From: Obesumbacterium proteus
GTDB lineage: Bacteria; Pseudomonadota; Gammaproteobacteria; Enterobacterales; Enterobacteriaceae
Assembly: GCF_001586165.1 (NCBI RefSeq)
Contig: NZ_CP014608.1
Span: 3,534,001-3,598,000 of the forward strand
Length of the DNA stretch: 64,000 nucleotides
Reading direction: 5' to 3'
Shown: positions 1 through 8,780 of the stretch, in pieces
Layout of the letters: the number at the start of each line of letters is the position of its first letter
How positions within the stretch are numbered: position 1 is the stretch's first letter
The notes under the pieces: generated by a model
The model's input: the letters and a program-made list of their open reading frames with translations, nothing else
Told to the model about the DNA's origin: nothing
Database searches by the model: none
Position numbers and translations under genes: made by a program

Positions 1-2
1 CG

Positions 3-98
3 CAGAGAATTGGTTTAATTGCCAGCAACGCAAAACTTCCAATGGACAATACTTCAGCAATGAGTAAAGCGTTTGGTCGCTTGTTACCAGCTCAATAA
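3..98 (+). CDS. possible 3' end of a gene cut by the window edge
   Basis: An open frame runs in from the left edge and stops with TAA at 96-98, giving about 31 residues ending GRLLPAQ. I do not recognise the peptide, and a stretch this short could be open by chance. It is listed only because the window begins inside it. Bases 99-406 after it hold no gene I can support; the only structure I see is a short perfect palindrome, AGGACACATGTCCT, at 171-184. Confidence 0.2.
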   Translation, partial: QRIGLIASNAKLPMDNTSAMSKAFGRLLPAQ

Positions 99-406
99 CG
101 CTCAGCCACTGACTGTTTTTATTCCCGTTTTTCATGGTGATAACTATATTTCCTCTCATTGACTAAAGACAGGACACATGTCCTGCAGCCGTTACTCATT
201 GCACCGCAAACTGCCAACAACCTCTAATAATAGAATACCGTGTTGGACATTTATCCTCAGCGCGCTGAAGTTCATGTTGATGACGGATGAAACGCATTTT
301 TCGCGGCAGCAACTCGCAAAGAAATCAGATTGTCAGCAGAACATTACGGCGTGATTTTGTCGATAAAATCGACACTCAAGCATGATAGAAATCACCATGT
401 ACACAT

Positions 407-424
407 GTACTAGTAAAAAAGTAC
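407..424 (+). promoter_or_regulatory. candidate TrpR operator upstream of aroH
   Basis: GTACTAGTAAAAAAGTAC carries one exact trp-operator half-site (GTACTAGT). The second arm is degenerate, keeping only the outer GTAC. In E. coli aroH is repressed by TrpR with tryptophan through an operator of this type, so position and half-site agree. Possible promoter elements follow (TTGATT at 456-461 and a poor TATTGT near 478), but I cannot fix the start site. Confidence 0.5.
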
Positions 425-540
425 GTCATTTGTACATAAAACGAACAACACACTCTTGATTTGTCCGTCAATTGCTTTATTGTGATCGTCATCACTTCCC
501 GGTACTCCTGCCGTAGCGAAGAACAGATTTAGAGATGGTT

Positions 541-1587
541 ATGCACAAGACCGATGAATTGCGAACCGCGCGCATCGACACCCTTGTTACGCCTGAAGAA
601 CTGGCGCAACAACTGCCTGTTGGATCGACGGTTGCAGAAAACGTGACGGCGTCACGTAAGCGAATCGAAAGAATTCTGAGTGGTGATGATAAACGCCTGC
701 TGGTTATCGTTGGTCCCTGCTCTATCCATGATATTGATGCTGCCGTTGACTATGCTCAGCGCTTAGCCACCATGCGTGACAAATACCAAAATCGTTTGGA
801 AATTGTCATGCGCACCTACTTTGAAAAGCCGCGCACCGTGATTGGTTGGAAGGGACTGATTTCCGATCCCGATCTCAATGGCTCATATCGGGTTAACCAC
901 GGCATTCGCTTAGCGCGTGAACTTTTGTTGAAAGTAAACGAACTGGGCGTGCCGACGGCGACCGAGTTTTTAGATATGGTGACCGGTCAATATATCGCCG
1001 ATCTGATCAGCTGGGGCGCCATTGGCGCACGCACCACGGAAAGCCAAATTCACCGTGAAATGGCGTCGGCGCTTTCCTGTCCGGTAGGATTTAAAAACGG
1101 CACCGATGGCAATACGCGCATTGCGATTGATGCCATTCGAGCTGCGCGCTCTAGCCATATGTTCTTATCACCCGATAAGCATGGTCAGATGACAATTTAC
1201 CAAACCAGCGGTAACCCATACGGTCATATCATCATGCGCGGGGGTAAAACGCCGAACTATCATGCCGACGATATCGCCAGCGCCTGCGACAGCTTGCGTG
1301 AGTTTGATTTGCCTGAGCATCTGGTTATCGACTTCAGCCATGGCAATTGCCAGAAGATGCACCGTCGCCAGCTGGATGTTGCGGCCAATGTTGGGCAACA
1401 AATTCGTGATGGCTCCAATGCGATAGTGGGCATCATGGCTGAAAGCTTCTTGGTTGAAGGCACCCAGAAAAACATTCCGGGGCAAGCGTTGACCTACGGC
1501 CAATCGATTACCGATCCGTGCCTAAGCTGGAAGGATACCGAAACCCTGCTTGAACTCCTTGCTGATGCGGTAAGCGCACGATTGTAG
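541..1587 (+). CDS. aroH: 3-deoxy-7-phosphoheptulonate synthase, Trp-sensitive (AroH)
   Basis: Class I DAHP synthase. It condenses phosphoenolpyruvate with erythrose 4-phosphate, the first step of the shikimate pathway, in the cytoplasm. The protein aligns along its whole length (348 aa) with E. coli AroH and keeps family blocks such as IVGPCSIHD, GWKGLISDPDLNGSYR, ARTTESQIHREMASALSCPVGFKNGTDG and DFSHGNCQK. Close similarity to AroH rather than AroF or AroG, plus the TrpR-like operator upstream, suggests the tryptophan-controlled isozyme. ATG at 541 is preferred because the AGAG at 531-534 is well spaced for it and the N-terminus then matches E. coli; an in-frame ATG at 535 is the alternative. 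It is a single-gene unit ending in a strong hairpin. Confidence 0.95.
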   Translation: MHKTDELRTARIDTLVTPEELAQQLPVGSTVAENVTASRKRIERILSGDDKRLLVIVGPCSIHDIDAAVDYAQRLATMRDKYQNRLEIVMRTYFEKPRTVIGWKGLISDPDLNGSYRVNHGIRLARELLLKVNELGVPTATEFLDMVTGQYIADLISWGAIGARTTESQIHREMASALSCPVGFKNGTDGNTRIAIDAIRAARSSHMFLSPDKHGQMTIYQTSGNPYGHIIMRGGKTPNYHADDIASACDSLREFDLPEHLVIDFSHGNCQKMHRRQLDVAANVGQQIRDGSNAIVGIMAESFLVEGTQKNIPGQALTYGQSITDPCLSWKDTETLLELLADAVSARL

Positions 1588-1606
1588 TCTGATACCGACA
1601 TAAAAT

Positions 1607-1632
1607 GCCGACCTTCGAGTCGGCTTTTTTTT
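1607..1632 (+). terminator. rho-independent terminator of aroH
   Basis: The stem GCCGAC/GTCGGC encloses a CTTCGA loop and is followed by eight T residues, 20 bases after the aroH stop. Confidence 0.9.
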
Positions 1633-1703
1633 AGCCATTTATTTGTATTAATTATCATTTCGTTTTGATTCAGATCATCCAAACGTAATTTCCTTGTTGA
1701 TTA

Positions 1704-1722
1704 AATGATTATGATTATCATT
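1704..1722 (+). promoter_or_regulatory. Fur box upstream of hutW
   Basis: AATGATTATGATTATCATT closely matches the Fur consensus GATAATGATAATCATTATC. It lies about 40 bases before the hutW start, which fits iron repression of the hutW-hutX-chuY operon. Confidence 0.75.
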
Positions 1723-1764
1723 TAATGTTGGCCTTTATCAAAAAGTCACCAAGGAAATTTGCGC

Positions 1765-3102
1765 ATGAATTTGGATCTAGCGCCCTATTTCGCCGCGGAA
1801 GAAGGCATCCCTTTCCGTGACCGATGGGCCACTATGCCGTGGCGAAACCAAAAGCCAGTCGCCCCAGAAAGCGTTGACCAACACTGGCAAAGCATTCTTA
1901 ACAGTCGCGTTAGCGGCAACAAGCGCCTGCTCTATCTGCATATCCCATTTTGCGCTACGCACTGCAAATTCTGCGGTTTTTATCAAAACAAACTGGAAGC
2001 AGAAGCAACCGAAGAATACTGCGACTACCTAATGCGCGAGATCGAGATGGAAGCATCCAGCCCGCTGCACCAATCATCGCCAATCCATGCCGTTTATTTT
2101 GGCGGCGGAACGCCGACCGCGCTTTCCGCCGTTCAGCTACATCGAATTATCAGCGCGTTAAAACGCCTGCTGCCGCTAGCGCCAGACTGCGAAATTACGG
2201 TTGAAGGCCGCATTCTTAATTTTGACGATGAGCGCGTCGATGCTTGTCTGGAAGCCGGTGCCAACCGTTTCTCGATCGGCATCCAAACCTTTAACACTCG
2301 CATTCGTCAGCGTATGGGCCGTCGCGCAACCCGCGAAGAAGCCGTTGCTTTCATGCGTCAGCTGGCCGAGCGCGATCGTGCCGCCGTGGTATGCGATTTG
2401 ATGTTTGGTTTACCCGACCAAACCATGCAGGATTGGCAAACCGATCTTGATATCGTCAGCGATTTACCTTTAGACGGCGTCGATCTCTACGCGCTTAATC
2501 TTTTGCCATCGACCCCACTCGGCAAAGCCGTCGAAAACAAGCGCGTCACCCTACCCGATGTTACTCAGCGCAGAGACTTTTATCTGACCGGCGAAGCATT
2601 CTTAGCCGATGAAGGCTGGCGCCAGCTCAGCAATAGCCACTGGGCTCGCACCACGCGTGAACGCAATCTGTATAACCTGCTGATCAAACAAGGTGCAGAC
2701 TGCTTAGCCTTTGGTAGCTGCGCAGGCGGTAACTTAAACGGTCAGTCATACATGATGGAACGTAGCCTTGAGCGCTATTACCAAAAATTGGATGAAGGCC
2801 GCAAACCGATCATGATGATGACCTCGCGCAGCGATCAGTATCGCTGGCGGCTCACCCTACAGGGCGGCATCGAAGTGGGATATTTCGATCTGGCGCGCGT
2901 TCTTGCCAACCCTGCGCCGCTGGAGCCTTTGTTGCAACAGTGGCAAACATGCGGGCTAATGACCGTTAACGGTTCTCGTTTTCGCCTCACTCCGGCTGGC
3001 CGTTTTTGGGCGAGCAATATCATGCAGGCACTACAAACGCTCGTTCCACAACTGCTAGAAACTCAGCTAACTCAACCTATTCAACTGGAGCCAACACCAT
3101 GA
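1765..3102 (+). CDS. hutW: anaerobic heme-degrading radical SAM methyltransferase (HutW/ChuW)
   Basis: Radical SAM enzyme of the HemN-like family. ChuW, its E. coli O157 relative, opens the heme ring without oxygen to give a linear tetrapyrrole (anaerobilin) and free iron. The N-terminal [4Fe-4S] cluster motif CxxxCxxC is present as CATHCKFC at about residues 59-66, followed by YFGGGTPT, a typical SAM-binding block, and SIGIQTF. Length 445 aa is usual for the group. ATG at 1765 sits nine bases after AAGGA; an upstream in-frame TTG at 1759 is too close to that site. Its stop overlaps the hutX start (ATGA), so the genes are co-transcribed behind the Fur box at 1704. Confidence 0.92.
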   Translation: MNLDLAPYFAAEEGIPFRDRWATMPWRNQKPVAPESVDQHWQSILNSRVSGNKRLLYLHIPFCATHCKFCGFYQNKLEAEATEEYCDYLMREIEMEASSPLHQSSPIHAVYFGGGTPTALSAVQLHRIISALKRLLPLAPDCEITVEGRILNFDDERVDACLEAGANRFSIGIQTFNTRIRQRMGRRATREEAVAFMRQLAERDRAAVVCDLMFGLPDQTMQDWQTDLDIVSDLPLDGVDLYALNLLPSTPLGKAVENKRVTLPDVTQRRDFYLTGEAFLADEGWRQLSNSHWARTTRERNLYNLLIKQGADCLAFGSCAGGNLNGQSYMMERSLERYYQKLDEGRKPIMMMTSRSDQYRWRLTLQGGIEVGYFDLARVLANPAPLEPLLQQWQTCGLMTVNGSRFRLTPAGRFWASNIMQALQTLVPQLLETQLTQPIQLEPTP

Positions 3103-3623
3103 GCCATACTTCTTCCGCACAGCAGCACGACCTAATGGCTTTTCTGAGCACTAACCCAGATGGCACAGTCGAAGATATCGCCAAGCGCTATGACGTAACG
3201 CCTCTGGACGTTATCCGCTTAATTCCCACCGCGCAGGTTTTTGATGGCGCACAGTTTGATACGGTTTGGGATGATATTACCCAGTGGGGCGATGTCACCA
3301 CGCTGGTGAATAACGAAGATCTGATCCTTGAATTTCAAGGTGAATTACCGAGCGGAACTCATCGCCACGGCTTCTTTAACCTGCGCGGAAAAAAAGGCCT
3401 GAGCGGCCATATTCGCGCCACCCACTGCGTGCAAATCGCACTGGTAGAACGCCAGTTTATGAGCATGGATACCGCTTCCGTTTGGTTCATTAACGCTGCC
3501 GGTCGCGCCATGATGAAAATTTTTGTCGGCCGTGATAGCCATCGCGTACTGCTCGCCGATCAGTTAGCCGCTTTCCGCGCTTTACCAAGCAAAATGGCCG
3601 CTAAACAGGAGACTACCGCATGA
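3099..3623 (+). CDS. hutX: cytosolic heme carrier protein HutX/ChuX
   Basis: Member of the HutX/ChuX/HugX family, which binds heme in the cytosol and passes it to degrading enzymes. The 174-residue protein contains the family features, including an N-terminal helical part with DGTVEDIAKRYDVTPLDVIR and a C-terminal beta-rich heme-binding part around HGFFNLRGKKGLSGH. The start ATG overlaps the hutW stop and the end overlaps chuY, so three consecutive genes are translationally coupled. In the O157 system ChuX acts beside ChuW, consistent with this order. Confidence 0.92.
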   Translation: MSHTSSAQQHDLMAFLSTNPDGTVEDIAKRYDVTPLDVIRLIPTAQVFDGAQFDTVWDDITQWGDVTTLVNNEDLILEFQGELPSGTHRHGFFNLRGKKGLSGHIRATHCVQIALVERQFMSMDTASVWFINAAGRAMMKIFVGRDSHRVLLADQLAAFRALPSKMAAKQETTA

Positions 3624-4237
3624 CACCTTGGTTAATTTTTGGTGCCGGCAGCGGCGTTGGAGCGGAATTAGTCACCTTGGGCCTGCGAGAGCAGCGCCCG
3701 CTTTTTGCACTGGTGAGAAATCCTGAGCAAGCGCAGGCATTACGCGACAAAGGCGTACAGGTTATTGAGGGCGACGCCCTCAATGCGGAAAAGGTCGAAC
3801 AGGTTTGTCGTTTAGCCGGTGAACATGCCCGCGTGGTTTCAACTCTTGGTGGCCGTGAAGGTGATTATCAAGGTAATCGTCTCATCATCGACACCGCTGA
3901 ACATTGCGGCCTCACGCATATGATTTTAGTCACCTCTATCGGCTGTGGTGACAGCTGGCCGACGCTGTCAGAACGTGCGAAGAAAGCCTTTGGCCAAGCC
4001 GTGCGAGAGAAATCGCTAGCGGAAAGCTGGCTGCAAACCAGCCAACTTCGTCACTGCATTTTACGCCCAGGTGGACTTTTCAATGGTGACTCAACCGGAA
4101 ATGCGCAGTGTATTCAAGGCGAAGCCCACGGTTTAATTCGCCGCGCCGATGTGGCTCTGATAATTCAAAAACTCATCGATGACGAAAATTCATACGGGAA
4201 AACCTTCGCGCTGGTTGACCCGATGCTCAAACCGTAA
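3620..4237 (+). CDS. chuY: NAD(P)-binding anaerobilin reductase-like protein (ChuY)
   Basis: A 205-residue Rossmann-fold protein of the atypical short-chain dehydrogenase type. The N-terminal glycine motif FGAGSGVGAELV binds the nucleotide, and later blocks STLGGREGDYQGN and LVTSIGCGDSW match the NAD(P)H-binding family. E. coli ChuY sits in the same place after chuWX and is reported to reduce the anaerobilin made by ChuW. The start overlaps the hutX stop (ATGA). Assignment rests on family resemblance plus gene order. Confidence 0.85.
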   Translation: MTPWLIFGAGSGVGAELVTLGLREQRPLFALVRNPEQAQALRDKGVQVIEGDALNAEKVEQVCRLAGEHARVVSTLGGREGDYQGNRLIIDTAEHCGLTHMILVTSIGCGDSWPTLSERAKKAFGQAVREKSLAESWLQTSQLRHCILRPGGLFNGDSTGNAQCIQGEAHGLIRRADVALIIQKLIDDENSYGKTFALVDPMLKP

Positions 4238-4288
4238 AAAGGTTCACATTTTTTGAAAAATTATCTTGCCGTGCTATGCACATTTCAT

Positions 4289-4307
4289 GATAATGATTCT
4301 CATTGTG
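4289..4307 (+). promoter_or_regulatory. Fur box upstream of hemP
   Basis: GATAATGATTCTCATTGTG is a strong match to the Fur consensus, 44 bases before the hemP start. It probably controls hemP and the downstream heme receptor genes. Confidence 0.85.
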
Positions 4308-4350
4308 ATAACAATTAACATTCACTTACTTTTTGTAAGAAAGAGCGCAC

Positions 4351-4554
4351 ATGGAAAAGCCGAATATTGATCCTCAATCTGTTGACCTGTTGAGTTTATC
4401 GACCCACCAAAGCCCCACGTTTTTTACCTCGGCTGCGGCAGTGATTGATAGCCACACACTCCTAGGTGATGAAGGAAAAGTCATTATTCAGCATCAAGGA
4501 GAACAGTACCAACTGCGCCAAACAAAATCAGGCAAGCTGATCCTGACCAAATAA
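4351..4554 (+). CDS. hemP: hemin uptake protein HemP
   Basis: A 67-residue protein of the HemP/YdiE family, the small first gene of Yersinia hemPRSTUV clusters and found near aroH in E. coli as ydiE. The conserved C-terminal part reads VIIQHQGEQYQLRQTKSGKLILTK in sequence order at residues 44-67. The family has a regulatory or accessory part in heme uptake that is not settled for enterobacteria. It follows a strong Fur box and precedes hemR by 115 bases. Confidence 0.9.
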   Translation: MEKPNIDPQSVDLLSLSTHQSPTFFTSAAAVIDSHTLLGDEGKVIIQHQGEQYQLRQTKSGKLILTK

Positions 4555-4669
4555 TCAGTACATCATTCATTTTAATTTAAACATTAACTTTGCCAGCCAC
4601 CCAGCCTCGTTGAGGCAAGGCAGCCAGCAACCCTGATGCTATGTTTTCGTACATACGGAGTGTTGCCCC

Positions 4670-6787
4670 ATGTCTTGTTCCACCCGCGCCAGGCTGGCTC
4701 GTTCAACCTTTAGCCCTTCTCGCTTAAGCATTGCCGTTGCTTGTGCCCTACCGCTCTTTGCGCATGCTGAAGCCTTGGTTGATACAACCTCAGGATCGAC
4801 ATCGCAAGAAATTGCCTACACGGGGAATACCCCAGCCGGTGGCAAAGACAGCAAACAGCAAAACACGATGACGGTCACCGCCACGGGTAACGAACGCGAC
4901 AGCTTCGAAGCGCCAATGATGGTATCCGTTCTCGAAAACAACGATCCTGAAACCCTGACCGCCAGCTCGGCGCCTGACATGCTGCGCCATATTCCAGGCG
5001 TAACCATTTCCGGTGGTAGCCGTGCAAACGGACAAGACATCAGCATGCGTGGCTACGATCGCCGTGGCGTTTTGGTTCTGGTTGATGGCGTTCGTCAAGG
5101 CACCGACACCGGCCATCTGAACGGCACGTTCCTCGATCCCGCATTGATCAAACGCGTTGAAGTGGTTCGTGGTCCTGGAGCAATGCTGTACGGCAGCGGC
5201 GCATTGGGCGGCGTGATCTCGTATGAAACCGTTGATGCCGCAGACCTACTGATGCCGGGCAAAAACACCGGTTACCGCGTATTTGGCACCGCAGGCACAC
5301 AGGATCACAGCCTAGGCATGGGCGCCAGCGCCTACGGTAAAACCGATGACTTAGACGGCATCATCTCATTCAGCACCCGCGATCGCGGTAATCTGCGCAT
5401 GAGCAACGGTTTTGACTCTCCTAACGATGAAACCATCAGTAACGTGCTGACCAAAGGCACGTGGACCATTGATGAAAACCAGTCATTGTCTGGCGATCTG
5501 CGTTACTACAACAACGCCGCACGCGAGCCTAAAAACCCGCAGACCGAAGACGCAGGCACCGGTAACGTCATGACCGATCGCTCCACCATTCAGCGTGATG
5601 CGCAGGCCAGCTACAGCTTAAAACCGGTTGGACAGGATTGGCTAGATGCCAAACTGACCGGCTATACATCCGAAGTCAAAATCAACGCCAGCCCAACCGG
5701 CACGTCTTATGAGAAACGTAAGCAAACCACCAACGGTGCCAAATTAGAAAACCGCAGCCGTTTGTTTGCTGACAGCTTTGCTTCTCACCTGCTGACTTAC
5801 GGCACCGAAGCGTACAAGCAAAAACAAACCCCAGGCGGCGCGACCACCGGTTTCCCACAGGCTGACATCAAATTCGCCTCAGGCTGGTTACAGGATGAAA
5901 TCACCCTGCGCGATCTGCCTGTCGATATCGTTGCCGGTACACGTTACGACAACTACAAAGGCAGCAGCGACGGCTACGACGACGTCAACGCTGACAAATG
6001 GTCATCCCGTGCGGCCATGACCATTAATCCAACTGATTGGCTGATGGTATTTGGTAGCTATGCGCAGGCGTTCCGCGCCCCAACCATGGGCGAGATGTAT
6101 AACGACTCCCTGCACTTCCAGATGGGCCCAGGTATGGCGAACTACTGGAAGCCAAACCCGAATCTGAAGCCAGAAACGAATGAAACCCAAGAAGTTGGTT
6201 TCGGTCTGCGTTTTGATGACGTGCTGATGGCGAATGACTCCCTGAAATTCAAATCCAGCTACTTCGGCACCAAAGCCAAAGACTACATCAAAACGCAGGT
6301 CACCATGGATATGGGCTTCGTCAACGGTGGATTTGGTTGTATCGACTGTAGCACCACGTCAACCAACATCGACCGCGCCAAAATCTGGGGTTGGGATGCC
6401 GCCTTGGAATACCAAACCGATTGGTTCGGTTGGAATCTGGCCTACAACCGTACTCGCGGTAAAGATCAGAAAACCGGCGAATGGCTCGACAACATCAACC
6501 CAGACACCGTCACCAGCCAGCTGAATGTACCTATCAGCAATACTGGTTTCTCAGTGGGCTGGGTCGGCACCTTCGCCGATCGTAACAATCAGGTCAACGC
6601 GGGTACTGCACCACAGGCTGGCTATGGCGTGAATGATTTCTACGTTAGCTACAAAGGCAAAGATTCGTTCAACGGTATGACTACCAGCGTCGTGCTGGGC
6701 AACGCCTTCGACAAAGAATATTACACATCACAAGGCGTGATTCAGGACGGTATCAACGGCAAGGTACTGGTTAGCTATCAGTGGTAA
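4670..6787 (+). CDS. hemR: TonB-dependent outer membrane heme receptor (HemR)
   Basis: A 705-residue TonB-dependent receptor that carries heme across the outer membrane. An N-terminal signal sequence of about 33 residues ends ALPLFAHA. The TonB box region is MTVTATGNE, followed by a plug domain (about 75-190, with DGVRQGT and VEVVRGPGAMLYGSGALGG). The barrel carries the hallmark heme-receptor pair FRAP and NPNL with a histidine between them (SLHFQ), as in Yersinia HemR and HmuR. The last residue is Trp rather than the usual Phe, which is also common in this family. The start has GGAG about ten bases upstream, and the gene ends with a strong hairpin. Confidence 0.95.
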   Translation: MSCSTRARLARSTFSPSRLSIAVACALPLFAHAEALVDTTSGSTSQEIAYTGNTPAGGKDSKQQNTMTVTATGNERDSFEAPMMVSVLENNDPETLTASSAPDMLRHIPGVTISGGSRANGQDISMRGYDRRGVLVLVDGVRQGTDTGHLNGTFLDPALIKRVEVVRGPGAMLYGSGALGGVISYETVDAADLLMPGKNTGYRVFGTAGTQDHSLGMGASAYGKTDDLDGIISFSTRDRGNLRMSNGFDSPNDETISNVLTKGTWTIDENQSLSGDLRYYNNAAREPKNPQTEDAGTGNVMTDRSTIQRDAQASYSLKPVGQDWLDAKLTGYTSEVKINASPTGTSYEKRKQTTNGAKLENRSRLFADSFASHLLTYGTEAYKQKQTPGGATTGFPQADIKFASGWLQDEITLRDLPVDIVAGTRYDNYKGSSDGYDDVNADKWSSRAAMTINPTDWLMVFGSYAQAFRAPTMGEMYNDSLHFQMGPGMANYWKPNPNLKPETNETQEVGFGLRFDDVLMANDSLKFKSSYFGTKAKDYIKTQVTMDMGFVNGGFGCIDCSTTSTNIDRAKIWGWDAALEYQTDWFGWNLAYNRTRGKDQKTGEWLDNINPDTVTSQLNVPISNTGFSVGWVGTFADRNNQVNAGTAPQAGYGVNDFYVSYKGKDSFNGMTTSVVLGNAFDKEYYTSQGVIQDGINGKVLVSYQW

Positions 6788-6807
6788 TGAACGCATCGCA
6801 GCGATAA

Positions 6808-6834
6808 AAACCTCCCCCAATTTGGGGGAGGTTT
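6808..6834 (+). terminator. hairpin after hemR
   Basis: A near-perfect palindrome with stem AACCTCCCCC/GGGGGAGGTT lies 20 bases after hemR. The T tract is short (TTTA), so it may only attenuate read-through into hemS. Confidence 0.7.
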
Positions 6835-6906
6835 AGCACATATAAAATAGGCACTACCCGTTTGATTGATTTATTTAAGCACCCTATCCCTATAAAGGAA
6901 GAGAAG

Positions 6907-7944
6907 ATGAAACCTGCACTATATGAGCAATACCTGACTGCCAAAGAGCAGAACAGTGGAAAATATGCCCGCGATCTGGCTGCTATCCTGAACGTGAGCG
7001 AAGCCGAATTAACTCATGCCCGCGTGGGCCATGATGCACGTCGCTTAAATGCGGATGCTCGTACTTTGCTGGCGGCGCTTGAAGCCGTGGACGAAGTTAA
7101 AGCGATTACGCGTAACGAATATGTCGTTCACGAACAGCTGGGCAGCTACGAAAACCAGCATCTGCACGGCCATGCGGGTTTGATCCTCAATCCGGGCAGC
7201 ATCGATCTGCGCTTATTCTTACAGCATTGGACCAGCGCCTTTACACTGACCGAAGAGAGCCGCAACGGCGAGCGCCACTGCATTCAGTTCTTTGATGCTC
7301 AGGGCGATGCGCTGCATAAAGTCTATACCACGCCGAACACCGATATTGCCGCTTGGAACGATCTGATTGGCCGTTTTGTCAGTGATGAAAATCCTGCGTT
7401 AGAGATCGCACCAGCGTCCTCCGACGTGAAAAATAGCAACGTGGATAATCAGGTTATCGACGCTGAATGGCGCGCCATGACCGATGTTCACCAATTCTTC
7501 CAGCTGCTGGGACGCCATAATCTGTCTCGCCAGCAGGCTTTTGCCGCCGTGGGCGATGACCTCGCATATCGCGTGGATAACAGCGCGCTGACCCACCTAC
7601 TGAACACCGCTAAAGCAGACCAAAACGAAATTATGGTTTTCGTCGGCAACCGTGGCTGTGTACAGATTTTCACCGGCAAAATCGAACGCGTGGTTCCACA
7701 CCACGAATGGATCAATATCTTCAACTCCCGCTTCACTCTGCACTTAATCGAAACCGCGATTGCAGAAAGCTGGATCACCCGTAAACCAACCAAAGACGGT
7801 TTTGTTACCAGTCTGGAACTGTTTGCCGAAGATGGCACCCAGATCGCCCAACTGTTCGGCCAACGTACCGAAGGCCAGCCAGAACAAGAACAGTGGCGCA
7901 CCCAGATTGATGGCCTGCCACGTCTGAATGGAGTTGCCGCATGA
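6907..7944 (+). CDS. hemS: cytoplasmic hemin-handling protein HemS
   Basis: HemS/HmuS/ChuS family, 345 residues, with the usual internal duplication: two related halves of about 160 residues, visible in the paired blocks LRLFLQHWTSAF and FTLHLIETAIAESW. These proteins bind heme in the cytosol and, in some members, degrade it oxidatively. ATG at 6907 follows AAGGAAGAG; the open frame extends upstream without a better start. Its stop overlaps the hemT start (ATGA), so hemS-hemT-hemU-hemV form one coupled unit. With hutWXY this gives separate aerobic-type and anaerobic-type routes for heme. Confidence 0.93.
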   Translation: MKPALYEQYLTAKEQNSGKYARDLAAILNVSEAELTHARVGHDARRLNADARTLLAALEAVDEVKAITRNEYVVHEQLGSYENQHLHGHAGLILNPGSIDLRLFLQHWTSAFTLTEESRNGERHCIQFFDAQGDALHKVYTTPNTDIAAWNDLIGRFVSDENPALEIAPASSDVKNSNVDNQVIDAEWRAMTDVHQFFQLLGRHNLSRQQAFAAVGDDLAYRVDNSALTHLLNTAKADQNEIMVFVGNRGCVQIFTGKIERVVPHHEWINIFNSRFTLHLIETAIAESWITRKPTKDGFVTSLELFAEDGTQIAQLFGQRTEGQPEQEQWRTQIDGLPRLNGVAA

Positions 7945-8780
7945 CATTAGCCCGCCGCTTTGCGGCGGTGCTTTCTGCACCGCTGATGGTTGTATTCTCT
8001 CTGAACGCCGTCGCAGCCGACCGCATCGTTAGCGTCGGCGGTGACGTCACTGAAATTGTTTATGCGCTGGGCGCAGGCGATCGTCTGGTTGCCAGAGATA
8101 CAACAAGTACCCTTCCCGCTGCCAAAAATCTGCCTGACGTAGGCTATATGCGCCAGCTCAACGCTGAAGGCATTCTTTCCCTAAAACCAACCATGGTGTT
8201 AGCCAGCGAACTGGCGGAGCCTTCTCTGGTGCTGCGTCAAATCGCGGATGTGGGTGTGAAAGTCGTTCCCGTCAGCGGTGAAGCCTCGCTCGACAACGTA
8301 CCGCACAAAATTCAGCAGGTCGCCAGCGCACTTAATCTAGAAAAGCAAGGCGCAGCGGTCACGCAAAAATATGAGCAGCAGCTGGCCGCCGTGCCACGTA
8401 CCCCGCTCAAAACTAAGGTGCTGTTTATCCTTAGCCACGGCGGCATGACGCCAATGGCGGCTGGTCAAGATACCGCTGCCGATTCAATCATCAAAGCCAG
8501 CGGCGCGCAAAACGCGATGCAAGGTTTCTCTCGCTATCGTCCACTGTCGCAAGAAGGTGTCGTGGCCAGTGCCCCGGACCTTGTTCTGATCACCAGCGAT
8601 GGTTTCAAAACCTTGGGCACCGTGGATAAAGTTTGGGCGTTACCAGGTATGGCATTAACCCCTGCGGCTAAAAACAAACAGATTCTGGTGGTTGACGATA
8701 TGGCGCTGCTTGGATTTAGCTTAGAGACACCGGCTGCACTAGCGGCGCTGCGTGAAGCGGCGGAGCGAGCACAGAGATGA
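7941..8780 (+). CDS. hemT: periplasmic heme-binding protein HemT
   Basis: Substrate-binding component of the heme ABC importer, cluster A/TroA-like fold, 279 residues. A signal peptide of about 27 residues ends NAVAA. The mature N-terminus, DRIVSVGGDVTEIVYALG, is the typical start of HemT/HmuT/ChuT proteins, and the mid-region RYRPLSQEGV carries the tyrosine block seen in heme-binding members. Start overlaps hemS and end overlaps hemU by four bases each. Confidence 0.93.
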   Translation: MTLARRFAAVLSAPLMVVFSLNAVAADRIVSVGGDVTEIVYALGAGDRLVARDTTSTLPAAKNLPDVGYMRQLNAEGILSLKPTMVLASELAEPSLVLRQIADVGVKVVPVSGEASLDNVPHKIQQVASALNLEKQGAAVTQKYEQQLAAVPRTPLKTKVLFILSHGGMTPMAAGQDTAADSIIKASGAQNAMQGFSRYRPLSQEGVVASAPDLVLITSDGFKTLGTVDKVWALPGMALTPAAKNKQILVVDDMALLGFSLETPAALAALREAAERAQR

